Origin: Blattabacterium cuenoti
GTDB taxonomy: Bacteria; Bacteroidota; Bacteroidia; Flavobacteriales; Blattabacteriaceae
Direction of reading: 5' to 3'
Length of the DNA stretch: 64,000 nucleotides
NCBI RefSeq assembly: GCF_014251995.1
Contig: NZ_CP059205.1
Span: 186,001 to 250,000 of the forward strand
The notes below the pieces were generated by a model. That model did not search any database. It was given only the letters and a program-made list of their open reading frames with translations, and was not told where the DNA came from. The translations under genes and the position numbers were made by a program. Of the stretch, positions 1 to 9,631 are shown in pieces (position 1 is the first letter of the stretch; each line of letters begins with the position of its first letter).

Positions 1-70
1 GATTATTTTCCTTACAAAGAAAGAAAAAAAATAGAAAAAAAATTAATCGATTTATTATAAATAAAATTGT

Positions 71-418
71 TCATGAAAAAATATGATTTATTATTTTTTT
101 GAATGTTTCAGGTTCGTTCATTGATAAATCTGAAAGTATTTTTCTATTTATACTAATTTTTTTATTGGATAGCTCTTTCATGAATCTAGAATAAGACTTT
201 CCAAACTTACGTGCTCCAGCATTTATACGTTGAATCCAAAGAGATCTAAAATCTCTCTTCTTTTTTTTTCTCCCTGAATAAGCATAAACAAAGGACTTTT
301 CTACTGCATTTTTAGCAACTGTGTAAACTTTACTTCTTGCCCCGTAAAAACCTTTTGCCGATTTTAGAATTTTTTTTCGTCTTCTTCTGGAAGAAACTGA
401 ATTTGTGGATCTTGGCAT
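71..418 (-). CDS. rplT: 50S ribosomal protein L20
   Basis: L20 binds 23S rRNA early in assembly of the large subunit. The 115-residue product has the usual family length, a very basic N-terminus (SSRRRRKK), the conserved [18 protein letters not shown] block and the [17 protein letters not shown] segment. It is the last gene of thrS-infC-rpmI-rplT, 13 bp after rpmI. In E. coli L20 represses this operon by binding its mRNA; no such site could be recognised here. Only a weak AT hairpin followed by a T-run lies downstream at 1-70. Confidence 0.97.
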   Translation of the reverse strand: MPRSTNSVSSRRRRKKILKSAKGFYGARSKVYTVAKNAVEKSFVYAYSGRKKKKRDFRSLWIQRINAGARKFGKSYSRFMKELSNKKISINRKILSDLSMNEPETFKKIINHIFS

Positions 419-431
419 AATAATTGATTCA

Positions 432-620
432 CTATATTTGTTTATTTATATTTTTTTGGTCTGATTTATTTAACATAATAAATTTAGAAAGATTTCTTTT
501 TCTTTTTTTAGATTTTTTAGTTAATAAATGACTTTTAAATGCATGTTTTTTTTTTATATATCCATTTGCTGTTTTTTTAAATCTTTTTTTTGACCCTGAT
601 TTGGTTTTCAATTTTGGCAT
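432..620 (-). CDS. rpmI: 50S ribosomal protein L35
   Basis: A small basic protein of the large ribosomal subunit. The 62 residues begin with the family signature [20 protein letters not shown] and are rich in Lys and Arg throughout; length is normal (about 64). It sits 2 bp after the infC stop and 13 bp before rplT, so the three genes are almost certainly cotranscribed. Confidence 0.96.
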   Translation of the reverse strand: MPKLKTKSGSKKRFKKTANGYIKKKHAFKSHLLTKKSKKRKRNLSKFIMLNKSDQKNINKQI

Positions 621-622
621 AA

Positions 623-1198
623 TTATATTTTTTTTGGAGCTAAAATCATATACATCCTTTTTCCTTCCATAACCGGCATTTGTTCTACTTTTCCATATTC
701 TCCAATTTGTTCTGCAAATTTCAATAATTTTATTTTACCTTGGTTTTTATATACTATAGAACGACCTTTAAAAAAAACGAAAACCTTTACTTTGTCGCCT
801 CGCATTAAAAATTTCTCAGCACTTTTTATTTTAACTTTTCCATCATGATCTCCTATTTGAGGACCAAATCTTATTTCTTTGGTATTAACTTTAATTTGTT
901 TTGATTTAAATTGTTTTTTTCTTTTTTTCTGTTCATATAAAAACTTTTTATAGTCCAATATTTTACAAACTGGTGGATGTAATTTTGGGTTAATCTCAAC
1001 CAAATCTAACCCTTTTTCTTTAGAAAACTGAATAGCTTCTTGGATAGAGTAAATACCATTTTCTATAGAAGAATAATTACCTACTAAACGTACTTTTTTT
1101 GAATCGATATTTTCATTAATTCGATGTTCCGATTTTCTTTGTGGTAATGTTCTAAAAGTTCTCTTTTTTTTATTTCCTCTTGAAAATTTTTTTTTTAT
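623..1198 (-). CDS. infC: Translation initiation factor IF-3 with a non-canonical start codon
   Basis: IF-3 binds the 30S subunit and proofreads start codons. The C-terminal part is unmistakable ([19 protein letters not shown], then [15 protein letters not shown]). The first ordinary start codon is a TTG at 1001-1003, which would remove most of the N-terminal domain. The frame stays open upstream and encodes the expected family N-terminus ([17 protein letters not shown]), but has no ATG, GTG or TTG before the stop at 1208-1210. The start is therefore probably ATA at 1196-1198, overlapping the thrS stop, or ATC at 1199-1201, giving 191-192 residues. Rare AUU/AUC/AUA starts are known for infC, where they allow IF-3 to repress its own translation. 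Product is certain; exact start is inferred. Confidence 0.9.
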   Translation of the reverse strand: MKKKFSRGNKKKRTFRTLPQRKSEHRINENIDSKKVRLVGNYSSIENGIYSIQEAIQFSKEKGLDLVEINPKLHPPVCKILDYKKFLYEQKKRKKQFKSKQIKVNTKEIRFGPQIGDHDGKVKIKSAEKFLMRGDKVKVFVFFKGRSIVYKNQGKIKLLKFAEQIGEYGKVEQMPVMEGKRMYMILAPKKI

Positions 1199-2451
1199 GA
1201 TAGTTTTTTAGTTTTTAAATTTATTTCATCAAAAATAACTTTTATTCCTTTAGAAACATAAAAAGTTCCTATATGTCCTAATCCATGACGTCTTAATGAT
1301 ATCATCTTATTTTTCTCTTCTTTTTCTCCCAATATAACCATATAAGGAATTTTATTTTCTTCAGAATCCTTAATTTTTTTATTAACTTTTTCATCTCTTT
1401 CGTCAAGAATAACACGAATATTTTTATCTAACATCAAATTTAAAATTTTTTTTGAATAAATTATATATTTATTGCTTATAGGAAGTATGATTGCTTGATC
1501 AGGAGCTAACCAAGAAGGAATGTTTCCTTTTGTATGTTCTATCATAATAGCAATAATTCGTTCCAATGATCCAAAAGGAGCTCTATGAATTATAACTGGA
1601 CGTAATTTTTCATTTTTTTTTCCTTTGTAATACAAATCGAATCTATCAGGTAGATTGTAATCTACCTGAATGGTTCCTAATTGCCAATTTCTTCCCAAAG
1701 AATCCTTAATAAGAAAATCTAATTTCGGGCCATAAAAAGCCGCTTCTCCATAATTTATAAAAGCTTTTATTTTTTCTTCTTTAACTACTTTTAGTATGGC
1801 TTCTTCTGCCTTATTCCAATTATTTTTTGATCCGATATAACTATCTATTTTTTTTGTATCTCTTAAAGATATTCTAACCGAGTATTCAAAAAATCCTAAA
1901 CAACGAAAAACATAAAAAATTAAATTAATAACTTTTTTAAATTCTTCTAATAATTGATCATAAGTACAAAAAATATGTGCATCATCTTGAGTAAAACATC
2001 TAACTCTATTTAATCCATGAAGTTCTCCACTTTGTTCATAACGATAAACCGTTCCAAATTCAGAAAAACGTTTTGGAAGATCTCGGTAAGACCATTCTTG
2101 AGATCGATATATTTCACAATGATGAGGACAATTCATTGGTTTTAATAAAAATTCTTCCTCTTTACGAGGCGTTTGAATAGGCTTAAAATTATCTTTTCCA
2201 TATTTTTTCCAATGTCCGCTTTTAATATATAGTTTTTTGTGTCCAATATGAGGAGTTATTACCATTTCATAACCAGACTCTTTTTGAATTTTGGTTAAAA
2301 ATTCTTCTAAGTTTTTTCTAAAAATAGCTCCTCTAGGTAACCATAAAGGTAATCCACTCCCTACCCTATCCGAAAAAACAAAAAATTTTAATTTTTTTCC
2401 TATTTTTCTATGGTCTGAAATATTAGGATCTTCTTTTTCTGATTTCTCCAT
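1195..2451 (-). CDS. thrS: Threonyl-tRNA synthetase lacking TGS and editing domains
   Basis: Charges tRNA-Thr. The 418-residue product begins at the equivalent of E. coli residue about 240, with EDPNISDHRKIGKKL. It contains the class II catalytic core: MNCPHH, motif 2 around SYRDLPKRFSEFGTVYRYE, QDDAHIF, and the motif 3 region PVIIHRAPFGSLER. The anticodon-binding domain follows from LAPDQAIILPI. The three zinc ligands (Cys of MNCP, His of DDAHIF, His of IIHRAP) are visible. The N-terminal TGS and N2 editing domains (about 220 residues) are absent, and glpF ends only 25 bp upstream, so there is no room for them. An in-frame ATG at 2520 lies inside glpF and adds only unrelated sequence, so 2451 is preferred. 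First gene of the thrS-infC-rpmI-rplT cluster. Confidence 0.93.
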   Translation of the reverse strand: MEKSEKEDPNISDHRKIGKKLKFFVFSDRVGSGLPLWLPRGAIFRKNLEEFLTKIQKESGYEMVITPHIGHKKLYIKSGHWKKYGKDNFKPIQTPRKEEEFLLKPMNCPHHCEIYRSQEWSYRDLPKRFSEFGTVYRYEQSGELHGLNRVRCFTQDDAHIFCTYDQLLEEFKKVINLIFYVFRCLGFFEYSVRISLRDTKKIDSYIGSKNNWNKAEEAILKVVKEEKIKAFINYGEAAFYGPKLDFLIKDSLGRNWQLGTIQVDYNLPDRFDLYYKGKKNEKLRPVIIHRAPFGSLERIIAIMIEHTKGNIPSWLAPDQAIILPISNKYIIYSKKILNLMLDKNIRVILDERDEKVNKKIKDSEENKIPYMVILGEKEEKNKMISLRRHGLGHIGTFYVSKGIKVIFDEINLKTKKLS

Positions 2452-2476
2452 GAAAAAAAAGTTACAAGTTTTTTTA

Positions 2477-3220
2477 TCATGATAAAAATAAATATAATAC
2501 TGAAGCCATAACGCTTCCAAAAATAGGACCTAATACAGGAATAAATGCATAATCCCAATTACTTTTTCCTTTTCCAGGAATTGGAAGAATAGAATGTATA
2601 ATTCTTGGACCTATATCACGTGCAGGATTAATTGCTGAACCAGTATTTCCTCCTAATGATAAAATAATCCCTAATACGACTAAGGAAGGTATTAATGCTC
2701 CTAATGATCCTAATCCTATAGGATGGCTTTTTCCATTCAAAAAAAAATTTCCTTCCATAGTAAGATATAAAGAAACGAATATAAAAATAAAAGTAGATAA
2801 TACTTCACTTAAAAAATTAGAAAAAAAATTTTTTATGGAAGGAGTTGTAACGAAAACAGATAATATTTTATGTTCTTCTTTAGTTTCAAATAAATAATCT
2901 CTATACAAAATCCAAACCAATATAGAACCTAGCATTGCTCCAATAAGTTGAGAAAAAATATAAAACGGAACCATATTCCAATCAAATCTTCCAACTATAG
3001 CGAAGCTTATTGTAACACATGGATTTAAATGAGAGCCACTGTAAGGAGAAGAGACAATTATTCCCATGAAAACAGCTAACGCCCATCCCATAGCAATAGT
3101 TATCCATTCTCCATTTTTATTATGACCTTTTGTTTTCGATAAAATTACATTTGCTACTACTCCATTTCCTAAAAATATCAGGATCATTGTCCCTATAATT
3201 TCTGCACATATTTTTGTCAT
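2477..3220 (-). CDS. glpF: Glycerol uptake facilitator (aquaglyceroporin)
   Basis: A MIP-family channel for passive glycerol entry across the inner membrane. The 247 residues hold the two half-helix motifs: HLNPCVT at about 65-70, where the usual NPA is NPC, and SAINPARD at 196-202. The Asp after the second NPA-Arg is typical of glycerol facilitators rather than water channels. About six hydrophobic segments are visible. It follows glpK by 20 bp and precedes thrS by 25 bp, completing a glpD-glpK-glpF cassette. Confidence 0.93.
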   Translation of the reverse strand: MTKICAEIIGTMILIFLGNGVVANVILSKTKGHNKNGEWITIAMGWALAVFMGIIVSSPYSGSHLNPCVTISFAIVGRFDWNMVPFYIFSQLIGAMLGSILVWILYRDYLFETKEEHKILSVFVTTPSIKNFFSNFLSEVLSTFIFIFVSLYLTMEGNFFLNGKSHPIGLGSLGALIPSLVVLGIILSLGGNTGSAINPARDIGPRIIHSILPIPGKGKSNWDYAFIPVLGPIFGSVMASVLYLFLS

Positions 3221-3240
3221 TTTTATTTTTACTTTAAATT

Positions 3241-4737
3241 TTATTGATTAGACCATGAACGAGTTGTCCTAATGGCTTTTTTCCACTCTTCAATTCTTTC
3301 TAAACGACTAGACATTCCTTGAGGTTCAAAAATTTGTTCTAATTGCCACTTTTTTTGAATATCTTCAAGACCAGTCCAATAATTTACAGCTAAACCAGCT
3401 AAATAAGCTGCTCCAGCAGCTGTTAATTCAGATATTTTAGATTTAACTACTTTAACATTTAAAATATCAGATTGAAATTGCATTAATAACTTATTTACTG
3501 TTGCCCCTCCATCTACACGTAATTCTTTTATAGAAATTCCTGAATCCGCTTCCATCGCTTTTAAAACATCCATATTTTGAAATGCTATACTTTCTAAGGC
3601 TGCACGAACAAAATGAGCCGAAGATGTTCCTCTTGTTATTCCAACAATAGTTCCTCTTGCTTTTTGATCCCAGTGAGGAGCTCCTAAACCGGAAAAAGCT
3701 GGAACAAGATATACTCCTTCTGTATTTTCTACTGAAGATGCTAAAGTTTCTGCTTCACTTGAAGATAAAAGTAATCCTAATCCATCTCTCAACCATTGAA
3801 TAACGGCTCCTGCAATGAAAACACTTCCTTCTAATGCATATCGAACTTCATGTTTAATCTTCCAAGCAATGGTAGTTATCAAGTTATTTTGAGAAACAAC
3901 AGGTTTTTCTCCTACATTCATTAACATAAAACAACCTGTTCCATATGTATTTTTAACCATTCCTATTTTAGTGCACATTTGACCAAAAAGTGATGCTTGT
4001 TGATCTCCGGCAATACCTGATATAGGTATTTTATGAGAAAGGATATGTCCTGTAGTATAACCAAAAATTTCACTTGAAGATTTAACTTCCGGAAGCATTG
4101 TTATCGGAATATTAAATAAATTAATTAATTCCTTGTCCCAAGTTAAAGTATGAATATTAAAAAGCATAGTTCTAGATGCATTGGTAACATCTGTAACATG
4201 AATTTTTTTACCCGTTAAATTCCATATTAACCACGAATCTATAGTTCCAAAAGCTAAATGTCCAGAATTTGCCTTTTTTCTAGCTCCAGGAACATTGTCC
4301 AATATCCATTTTATTTTTGTTGCTGAAAAATAAGGATCTATGATTAATCCTGTTTTTTTTCTGATTATTTCAGTTAATCCTTCTTTTTTAAGAAAATCAC
4401 AATATCCAGATGTACGTCTATCTTGCCAAACAATAGCATTAAAAATAGGTTCTCCTGTTTTTCTTTCCCAAATTACAGTAGTTTCTCGTTGATTTGTTAT
4501 TCCTATTGAAATAATATTTTCACCTTCTAAATTTGCTTTTAATATTGCTTCTAAAGCAACAGAAGCTTGTGTAGTCCATATTTCTTCTGCATTATGTTCT
4601 ACCCATCCGGGGTAAGGATAAATTTGTGTAAATTCTCTTTGGGCTACAGAAATAATATTTCCAATCTTATCAAAAACAATAGCTCTAGAACTAGTAGTTC
4701 CCTGATCTAATGACAGAACATATTTTTTCATAAACAT
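3241..4737 (-). CDS. glpK: Glycerol kinase
   Basis: Phosphorylates glycerol to sn-glycerol 3-phosphate with ATP, trapping it in the cell. The 498-residue length is standard for the FGGY family. The N-terminal phosphate-binding segment [13 protein letters not shown], the [13 protein letters not shown] block, the [12 protein letters not shown] block and the C-terminal [20 protein letters not shown] signature are all present. A start at the third codon (MKKYVLS) is equally plausible. It lies between glpD (27 bp upstream) and glpF (20 bp downstream), so entry, phosphorylation and oxidation of glycerol form one unit. Confidence 0.97.
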   Translation of the reverse strand: MFMKKYVLSLDQGTTSSRAIVFDKIGNIISVAQREFTQIYPYPGWVEHNAEEIWTTQASVALEAILKANLEGENIISIGITNQRETTVIWERKTGEPIFNAIVWQDRRTSGYCDFLKKEGLTEIIRKKTGLIIDPYFSATKIKWILDNVPGARKKANSGHLAFGTIDSWLIWNLTGKKIHVTDVTNASRTMLFNIHTLTWDKELINLFNIPITMLPEVKSSSEIFGYTTGHILSHKIPISGIAGDQQASLFGQMCTKIGMVKNTYGTGCFMLMNVGEKPVVSQNNLITTIAWKIKHEVRYALEGSVFIAGAVIQWLRDGLGLLLSSSEAETLASSVENTEGVYLVPAFSGLGAPHWDQKARGTIVGITRGTSSAHFVRAALESIAFQNMDVLKAMEADSGISIKELRVDGGATVNKLLMQFQSDILNVKVVKSKISELTAAGAAYLAGLAVNYWTGLEDIQKKWQLEQIFEPQGMSSRLERIEEWKKAIRTTRSWSNQ

Positions 4738-4764
4738 ATGGTGGATAAGGTGTTACACAAAATA

Positions 4765-6369
4765 TTAAAAAATCGAATAATAGTACCTCATAGCTAATTC
4801 TTTAAATGAAGCTATTTGTGTTTTTTTCCATTTTTCATCTCTAGAAAGTTCTTTAGCCATTAATTCTGCTACTCTTGGGGCTATATCTATAGCTTTCCTT
4901 GCGTTCAAGAATAATAAACGAAACCTTCTCGCTAAAACATCTTCAATTGTTCTAGCCATTTCATAACGAACCATCCATACAACTTCCGCTTCCGTACAAT
5001 AGTAATTATTATTAGAATTAGAATTCGATATTAGAGGAGCACTTAGTAATGGATTTTCCTCAATTAATTTTTTTATATGAAATTCATCTTCTCCATATTT
5101 TTCCCAAAAAGTATTTTTTCTTTCATATGGATAATTGGATCCATAAATTTTAATATTCTTTGTAAAAGAAGGAATTTTAATTAAATTACCTACTTTAATA
5201 GCTTGATTAACAGCATCTTCAGCCATTTTTCTATATGTGGTCCATTTTCCTCCTATAATGCTTATTAATCCGGAAGAACTAATTATAAGTTTATGAGATC
5301 TAGAAATATCTTTTGTTTTAATAGATGATGAATGCTCTACGAATAAAGGCCGTAATCCGGAGAAAGCACTGAGTATATCAGTTTTTTTTGGATTAGAAAT
5401 AAAATATTTTCTAAAAGTTTGTAAAATAAAATCTATTTCTTCTTCTAAAGGTTTTGGTTCAAGAACACTTCTTTTTATAAAAGTGTCTGTAGTTCCTATC
5501 AAAACATGATTATACCATGGAACACAAAATAAAATTCTACCATCCGTAGTTTTTGGAATTACAATAGCATTTGTACTACTAAAAAATGATTTATTTAATA
5601 CAATATGTGTCCCCTGACTAGGCTTTATAAAAATTGGACATTTCGATTCATCCATTTTTAAAATAGAATCAGAAAAAACTCCAGTAGCATTTATAACAGT
5701 TTTTGAATAAATCGAATATTCTTTTTTTGTTTCAATATCATAAGCTACAACTCCAGATATTTTATTTCCAATTTTTTTAATAAGATTTTTTACTTGAAAA
5801 TAATTTAATAATATTCCTCCTTTTTTAACACAAGTTTGTGCTAAATTAATTGCTAAACGTGAATCATCAAATTGTCCATCATAATATAAAATTCCTCCTT
5901 TTAGTTTTTTATTTTCAATTTCAGGAAAATTATTAATTACTTCTTTTTTGGACAAGAACTTAGATTTTCCAAAACTTAGAGATCCAGACATCCATTCGTA
6001 TATCTTTAATCCCATCCAATATAAAATTCCCAATCTCCAATTAAAAATTGGGATAATAAATTTTTGTTTTTTAACTAGATGAGGAGCATTTTTGAATAAA
6101 AATCCTCTTTCTTGCAAAGCTTCATAAACTAACTTAATATTTCCTTGGGCTAAATATCGTATTCCTCCATGAACTAATTTAGTACTTCTACTTGAAGTTC
6201 CTTTAGAAAAATCGGATTGTTCTAAAAGAAGAGTTTTATATCCTCTTGAAGAGGAATCTAAAGCAATTCCTAATCCTGTAGATCCTCCTCCAATAATAAT
6301 AATATCCCAAATGTTTACATTTTTTAATGTATTTAAAAAATTTTTTCTATTTAAAAAACCTTCCATCAT
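4765..6369 (-). CDS. glpD: FAD-dependent glycerol-3-phosphate dehydrogenase
   Basis: Oxidises sn-glycerol 3-phosphate to dihydroxyacetone phosphate at the inner face of the membrane and passes electrons to quinone. The 534 residues show the FAD dinucleotide-binding motif WDIIIIGGGSTGLGIALDSSSRGY (about 21-44), the family block GTSSRSTKLVHGGIRYLAQGN, and a C-terminal DAO-C domain (EVVWMVRYEMARTIEDVLARR). First gene of the glp cassette; its upstream gap contains a possible TATTTTTG -7 element at 6447-6454 (minus). Its quinol could feed the respiratory chain; a cbb3 oxidase is encoded at 48292-51592. Confidence 0.95.
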   Translation of the reverse strand: MMEGFLNRKNFLNTLKNVNIWDIIIIGGGSTGLGIALDSSSRGYKTLLLEQSDFSKGTSSRSTKLVHGGIRYLAQGNIKLVYEALQERGFLFKNAPHLVKKQKFIIPIFNWRLGILYWMGLKIYEWMSGSLSFGKSKFLSKKEVINNFPEIENKKLKGGILYYDGQFDDSRLAINLAQTCVKKGGILLNYFQVKNLIKKIGNKISGVVAYDIETKKEYSIYSKTVINATGVFSDSILKMDESKCPIFIKPSQGTHIVLNKSFFSSTNAIVIPKTTDGRILFCVPWYNHVLIGTTDTFIKRSVLEPKPLEEEIDFILQTFRKYFISNPKKTDILSAFSGLRPLFVEHSSSIKTKDISRSHKLIISSSGLISIIGGKWTTYRKMAEDAVNQAIKVGNLIKIPSFTKNIKIYGSNYPYERKNTFWEKYGEDEFHIKKLIEENPLLSAPLISNSNSNNNYYCTEAEVVWMVRYEMARTIEDVLARRFRLLFLNARKAIDIAPRVAELMAKELSRDEKWKKTQIASFKELAMRYYYSIF

Positions 6370-6489
6370 TTTTTAATCATAAATCAAATATCCCAACTGA
6401 TAAAATATTATTTCTTAATGTATAATTTTGAATATATTTTAACGAACAAAAATAAAAATATTTTCAAAAAAAGAAAATTTTAATTGAAA

Positions 6490-7845
6490 TTAAGTATTAT
6501 TTTTTTTGTTCATCATATTATATATAAAATTCTTCACCATATCCTGTTCTGAATTTGTGTTAATTTTTTTTATCATTTTACTTATTTCATAAAATTGTTT
6601 AAAAAAAATATTTACATAATTTAACGTTATTCCAGATCCTTCAGATATCCTCTTTTTTCTTCTAATGTTAGAAAGAACCTTTGGATTTTCTCTTTCATAA
6701 GGTGTCATAGATTGAATAATTGCTTCCATTTTTTGAAATGAATATTTTTGATCAATGTTATTATTAACATTAATATATTTGTTGATTCCAGGAATCATTG
6801 AAATAATATTTTTTAAATTTCCTATTTTTTTAATATGTTGAATTTGCTCTAGAAAATCGTTAAAATTAAAACGATTCTTTGAAATTTTATGATAAATTTT
6901 TTTAGTTGTTTTTTCATCAAACTGTTCCTGTACTTTTTCAACTAAGGATACTATATCACCCATCCCTAAAATTCGATTAGCTATTCTATCCGGATAAAAA
7001 ACTTCCAAATCTTCTATTTTTTCACCATTACTAATAAATTTAATAGGTTTTCCAACTACGCTAGACATTGTAATAGCAACTCCACCTCTACTATCTCCAT
7101 CTAATTTAGTTATTACAATTCCGTCTAAATTTAGTTTACTAGAAAAAGATTTTGCGGTGTTTATAGCATCTTGACCTGTCATAGAATCAACAACAAACAA
7201 GACCTCACTTGGATTAGAATGTTGATTAATTTTCACTATTTCCTCCATCATAATATTATCAATAGATAACCTACCAGCTGTATCAATAATAATTACATCT
7301 TTTTTATTTTCTAAAGCATAAATAAAAGATTGATCTATTATAAACAAAACATCTTTACTTTTTTTTATAGAAAAAACAGGAATATTTGATTTCTTCCCAA
7401 TCAATTCTAATTGATCCACAGCTGCAGGCCTATGAATATCAGCAGCCACTAATAAAGGTTTTTTATTTTTTTTACTTAAAAAAAAAGCAAGCTTAGAAGA
7501 AAAGGAAGTTTTTCCACTTCCTTGTAATCCACAAACTAAAATAACAGAAGGATTTTTAGATAAATTGATTTCTGTACTCCCTTTTTCCATAAGTTCGACT
7601 AATTCATCATATACTATTTTTATAATAACTTGCTTTGGATTTAATGAGCCAATTACTTTTTTTCCGATAGATTTTTCTTTGACCCTTTTAATAAAGTCTT
7701 TAGCAATTTTATAATTTACATCAGCATCAATTAATGCTTTTCCAATTTCTTTCATGGAGTATGCAATGTTAGTTTCTGTAATTGCATTGTGTCCTTTCAA
7801 TATTTGAATAGCTTTTTGAAATTTATTCTGTAAATTTTCGAACAT
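6490..7845 (-). CDS. ffh: Signal recognition particle protein Ffh (SRP54)
   Basis: GTPase that binds signal sequences with 4.5S RNA and delivers ribosomes to the membrane. From the ATG at 7845 (MFENLQNKF) the protein is 451 residues. It has an N-domain, the G1 loop CGLQGSGKTS (105-114), DTAGR (189-193), TKLDGDSRGG (246-255), and an M-domain ending in RRKKRISEGSG, the RNA-binding segment. An upstream in-frame ATG at 7869 lies inside argS and adds eight atypical residues, so it was not used. The 4.5S RNA gene was not seen in this window. Confidence 0.97.
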   Translation of the reverse strand: MFENLQNKFQKAIQILKGHNAITETNIAYSMKEIGKALIDADVNYKIAKDFIKRVKEKSIGKKVIGSLNPKQVIIKIVYDELVELMEKGSTEINLSKNPSVILVCGLQGSGKTSFSSKLAFFLSKKNKKPLLVAADIHRPAAVDQLELIGKKSNIPVFSIKKSKDVLFIIDQSFIYALENKKDVIIIDTAGRLSIDNIMMEEIVKINQHSNPSEVLFVVDSMTGQDAINTAKSFSSKLNLDGIVITKLDGDSRGGVAITMSSVVGKPIKFISNGEKIEDLEVFYPDRIANRILGMGDIVSLVEKVQEQFDEKTTKKIYHKISKNRFNFNDFLEQIQHIKKIGNLKNIISMIPGINKYINVNNNIDQKYSFQKMEAIIQSMTPYERENPKVLSNIRRKKRISEGSGITLNYVNIFFKQFYEISKMIKKINTNSEQDMVKNFIYNMMNKKNNT

Positions 7846-7855
7846 AAAATATATT

Positions 7856-9631
7856 TTACATACGATCAATCATCTCTATTCCTAGTAAATTCATTCCTGA
7901 TTTTAGAATATTTCCTGTAATATGAATAATATTCATGCAAATATTACTATGAATAAGATTAAAAGGATCTATTAATTTTTTATTTTGATAAAGAAGATTA
8001 AAAGTTTTAGATACTTCATAAACATAATTTGCTATTAATGAAGGATTCAATTCCATTGCTGATTTTTTTAAAATCAATGGATATCTTTGAAGAATTTTAA
8101 TCATATTTTTTTCATATATATTAAATTTAATATTATCCCAGTGATAATTTAATAATAAACAAAAATTCAAAAAATTTCGTTCTAAAGAACGAATTCTAGA
8201 ATAAGTATATTGAATGTATGTTCCTGTTTTCCCCTTAAAATCTATAGATTTTTCAGGATAAAAAATAATTTTTTTTTTAGGATCTATTTTTAAAAAATAA
8301 TATTTCATAGCTCCTAATCCTATGATTTCAGCAGATTTTTTTTCAAATTTTGGAGATTTTTTTAAAAAATTTTTTTTTGCAATAGAATACATTTCTAGAA
8401 TAAGACTATCTGCATCTACTACATTTCCTTCTCTAGATTTCATTTTACCACTTGGTAAGCATACCATTTCATAAGATAAATGAGAAAGTTTATTTACCCA
8501 TTTATACCCTAAACGTTTTAATATTCTAAAAAGAATTTGAAAATGATAATCCTGCTCTTTTCCAACAATATAAATTAATTGGTCTATATTATATTTTCTA
8601 AAACGTTCCACAGCAGTTCCAATATCTTGAGTTATATATACTGAAGTTTGATCAGATCGTAACAAAAGTTTTTGATCAAAACCTTCTTTAACTAAATCAA
8701 TCCAAATTGATCCATCTTTTTCCTGAAAAAAAATTCCTTTTTCGAGTCCCTCCTTTATAATTTTTTTTCCAATTTGATATATATTACTTTCATATTCTAT
8801 TTCATCAAAATTTATTCCTAACTTTTTATAAGTTTCTTTAAATCCATTATAAACCCATTGATTCATTTTCTTCCAAATATTTACAGTAGTTAAATCTCCA
8901 GATTCCCATTTTTTCAATAAATTTCTAGCATCTCTTAAAATTGAAATTTGATCCTTTTTAGAAGAATTTTTATAAATATCTTCACGATATATTTTGTAAA
9001 ATAAATTGTAATATTTTCCTACAAAGTGATCTCCCTTCATTTTTGTATTATCTGGGGTTTCCCCTTTTCCATATTTTTTCCATGCAACCATTGATTTACA
9101 TATATGAATCCCTCTATCGTTAATCATTTGAATTCTTATTATTTCATGTCCTACCATCTTCAATATTTTAGATATAGAAGATCCAATCAAACAATTTCTA
9201 ACATGTCCTAAATGAAGAGGTTTATTAGTATTGGGAGAAGAATATTCAACCATAATTTTTTTGGATGGAAGTTTAAAATTATAAAAATTTGTATTCAACA
9301 TCCTTTTTAGAAGATATATATAATAACGATCTTTAAAAGTAAAATTTAAAAATCCTTTAATAATAGAAAATTCAACAAATTCTCCTAACTGATTTTTAAC
9401 ATATTTTCCTATATCATTTCCTATTTTTTCTGTAGGTTTTTTTAATTTTTTAGATAAAGAAAATAAAATAAGGGTAAGATCTCCTGGATGTTCTTTTTTA
9501 GTGTATTGAAAACATAATTCAGGACAAGACTTCGTTTTATACAAAAAATGTATAGATTTTTTTGTTATCTCCTCTATAGATTGAAAATTGTCATTGTTAT
9601 TCATACAATTTTTCATGAAATCATTTTTCAT
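7856..9631 (-). CDS. argS: Arginyl-tRNA synthetase
   Basis: Class I synthetase that charges tRNA-Arg. The 591 residues carry the HIGH-type motif as HLGH in NTNKPLHLGHVRN (about 135-146), a KMSKS-type motif as GKMKSREGNVVDAD, and a C-terminal DALR anticodon-binding domain ending SGMNLLGIEMIDRM. The start ATG overlaps the ilvE stop as ATGA (9628-9631), which suggests translational coupling. The next in-frame ATG, at codon 6 or codon 10, is also possible. Confidence 0.96.
   Translation of the reverse strand: MKNDFMKNCMNNNDNFQSIEEITKKSIHFLYKTKSCPELCFQYTKKEHPGDLTLILFSLSKKLKKPTEKIGNDIGKYVKNQLGEFVEFSIIKGFLNFTFKDRYYIYLLKRMLNTNFYNFKLPSKKIMVEYSSPNTNKPLHLGHVRNCLIGSSISKILKMVGHEIIRIQMINDRGIHICKSMVAWKKYGKGETPDNTKMKGDHFVGKYYNLFYKIYREDIYKNSSKKDQISILRDARNLLKKWESGDLTTVNIWKKMNQWVYNGFKETYKKLGINFDEIEYESNIYQIGKKIIKEGLEKGIFFQEKDGSIWIDLVKEGFDQKLLLRSDQTSVYITQDIGTAVERFRKYNIDQLIYIVGKEQDYHFQILFRILKRLGYKWVNKLSHLSYEMVCLPSGKMKSREGNVVDADSLILEMYSIAKKNFLKKSPKFEKKSAEIIGLGAMKYYFLKIDPKKKIIFYPEKSIDFKGKTGTYIQYTYSRIRSLERNFLNFCLLLNYHWDNIKFNIYEKNMIKILQRYPLILKKSAMELNPSLIANYVYEVSKTFNLLYQNKKLIDPFNLIHSNICMNIIHITGNILKSGMNLLGIEMIDRM

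Noticed and set aside
2452-2520. Longer thrS from the ATG at 2520
   Set aside because: The extra 23 residues lie inside glpF, are Tyr/Phe-rich and do not resemble an editing or TGS domain.
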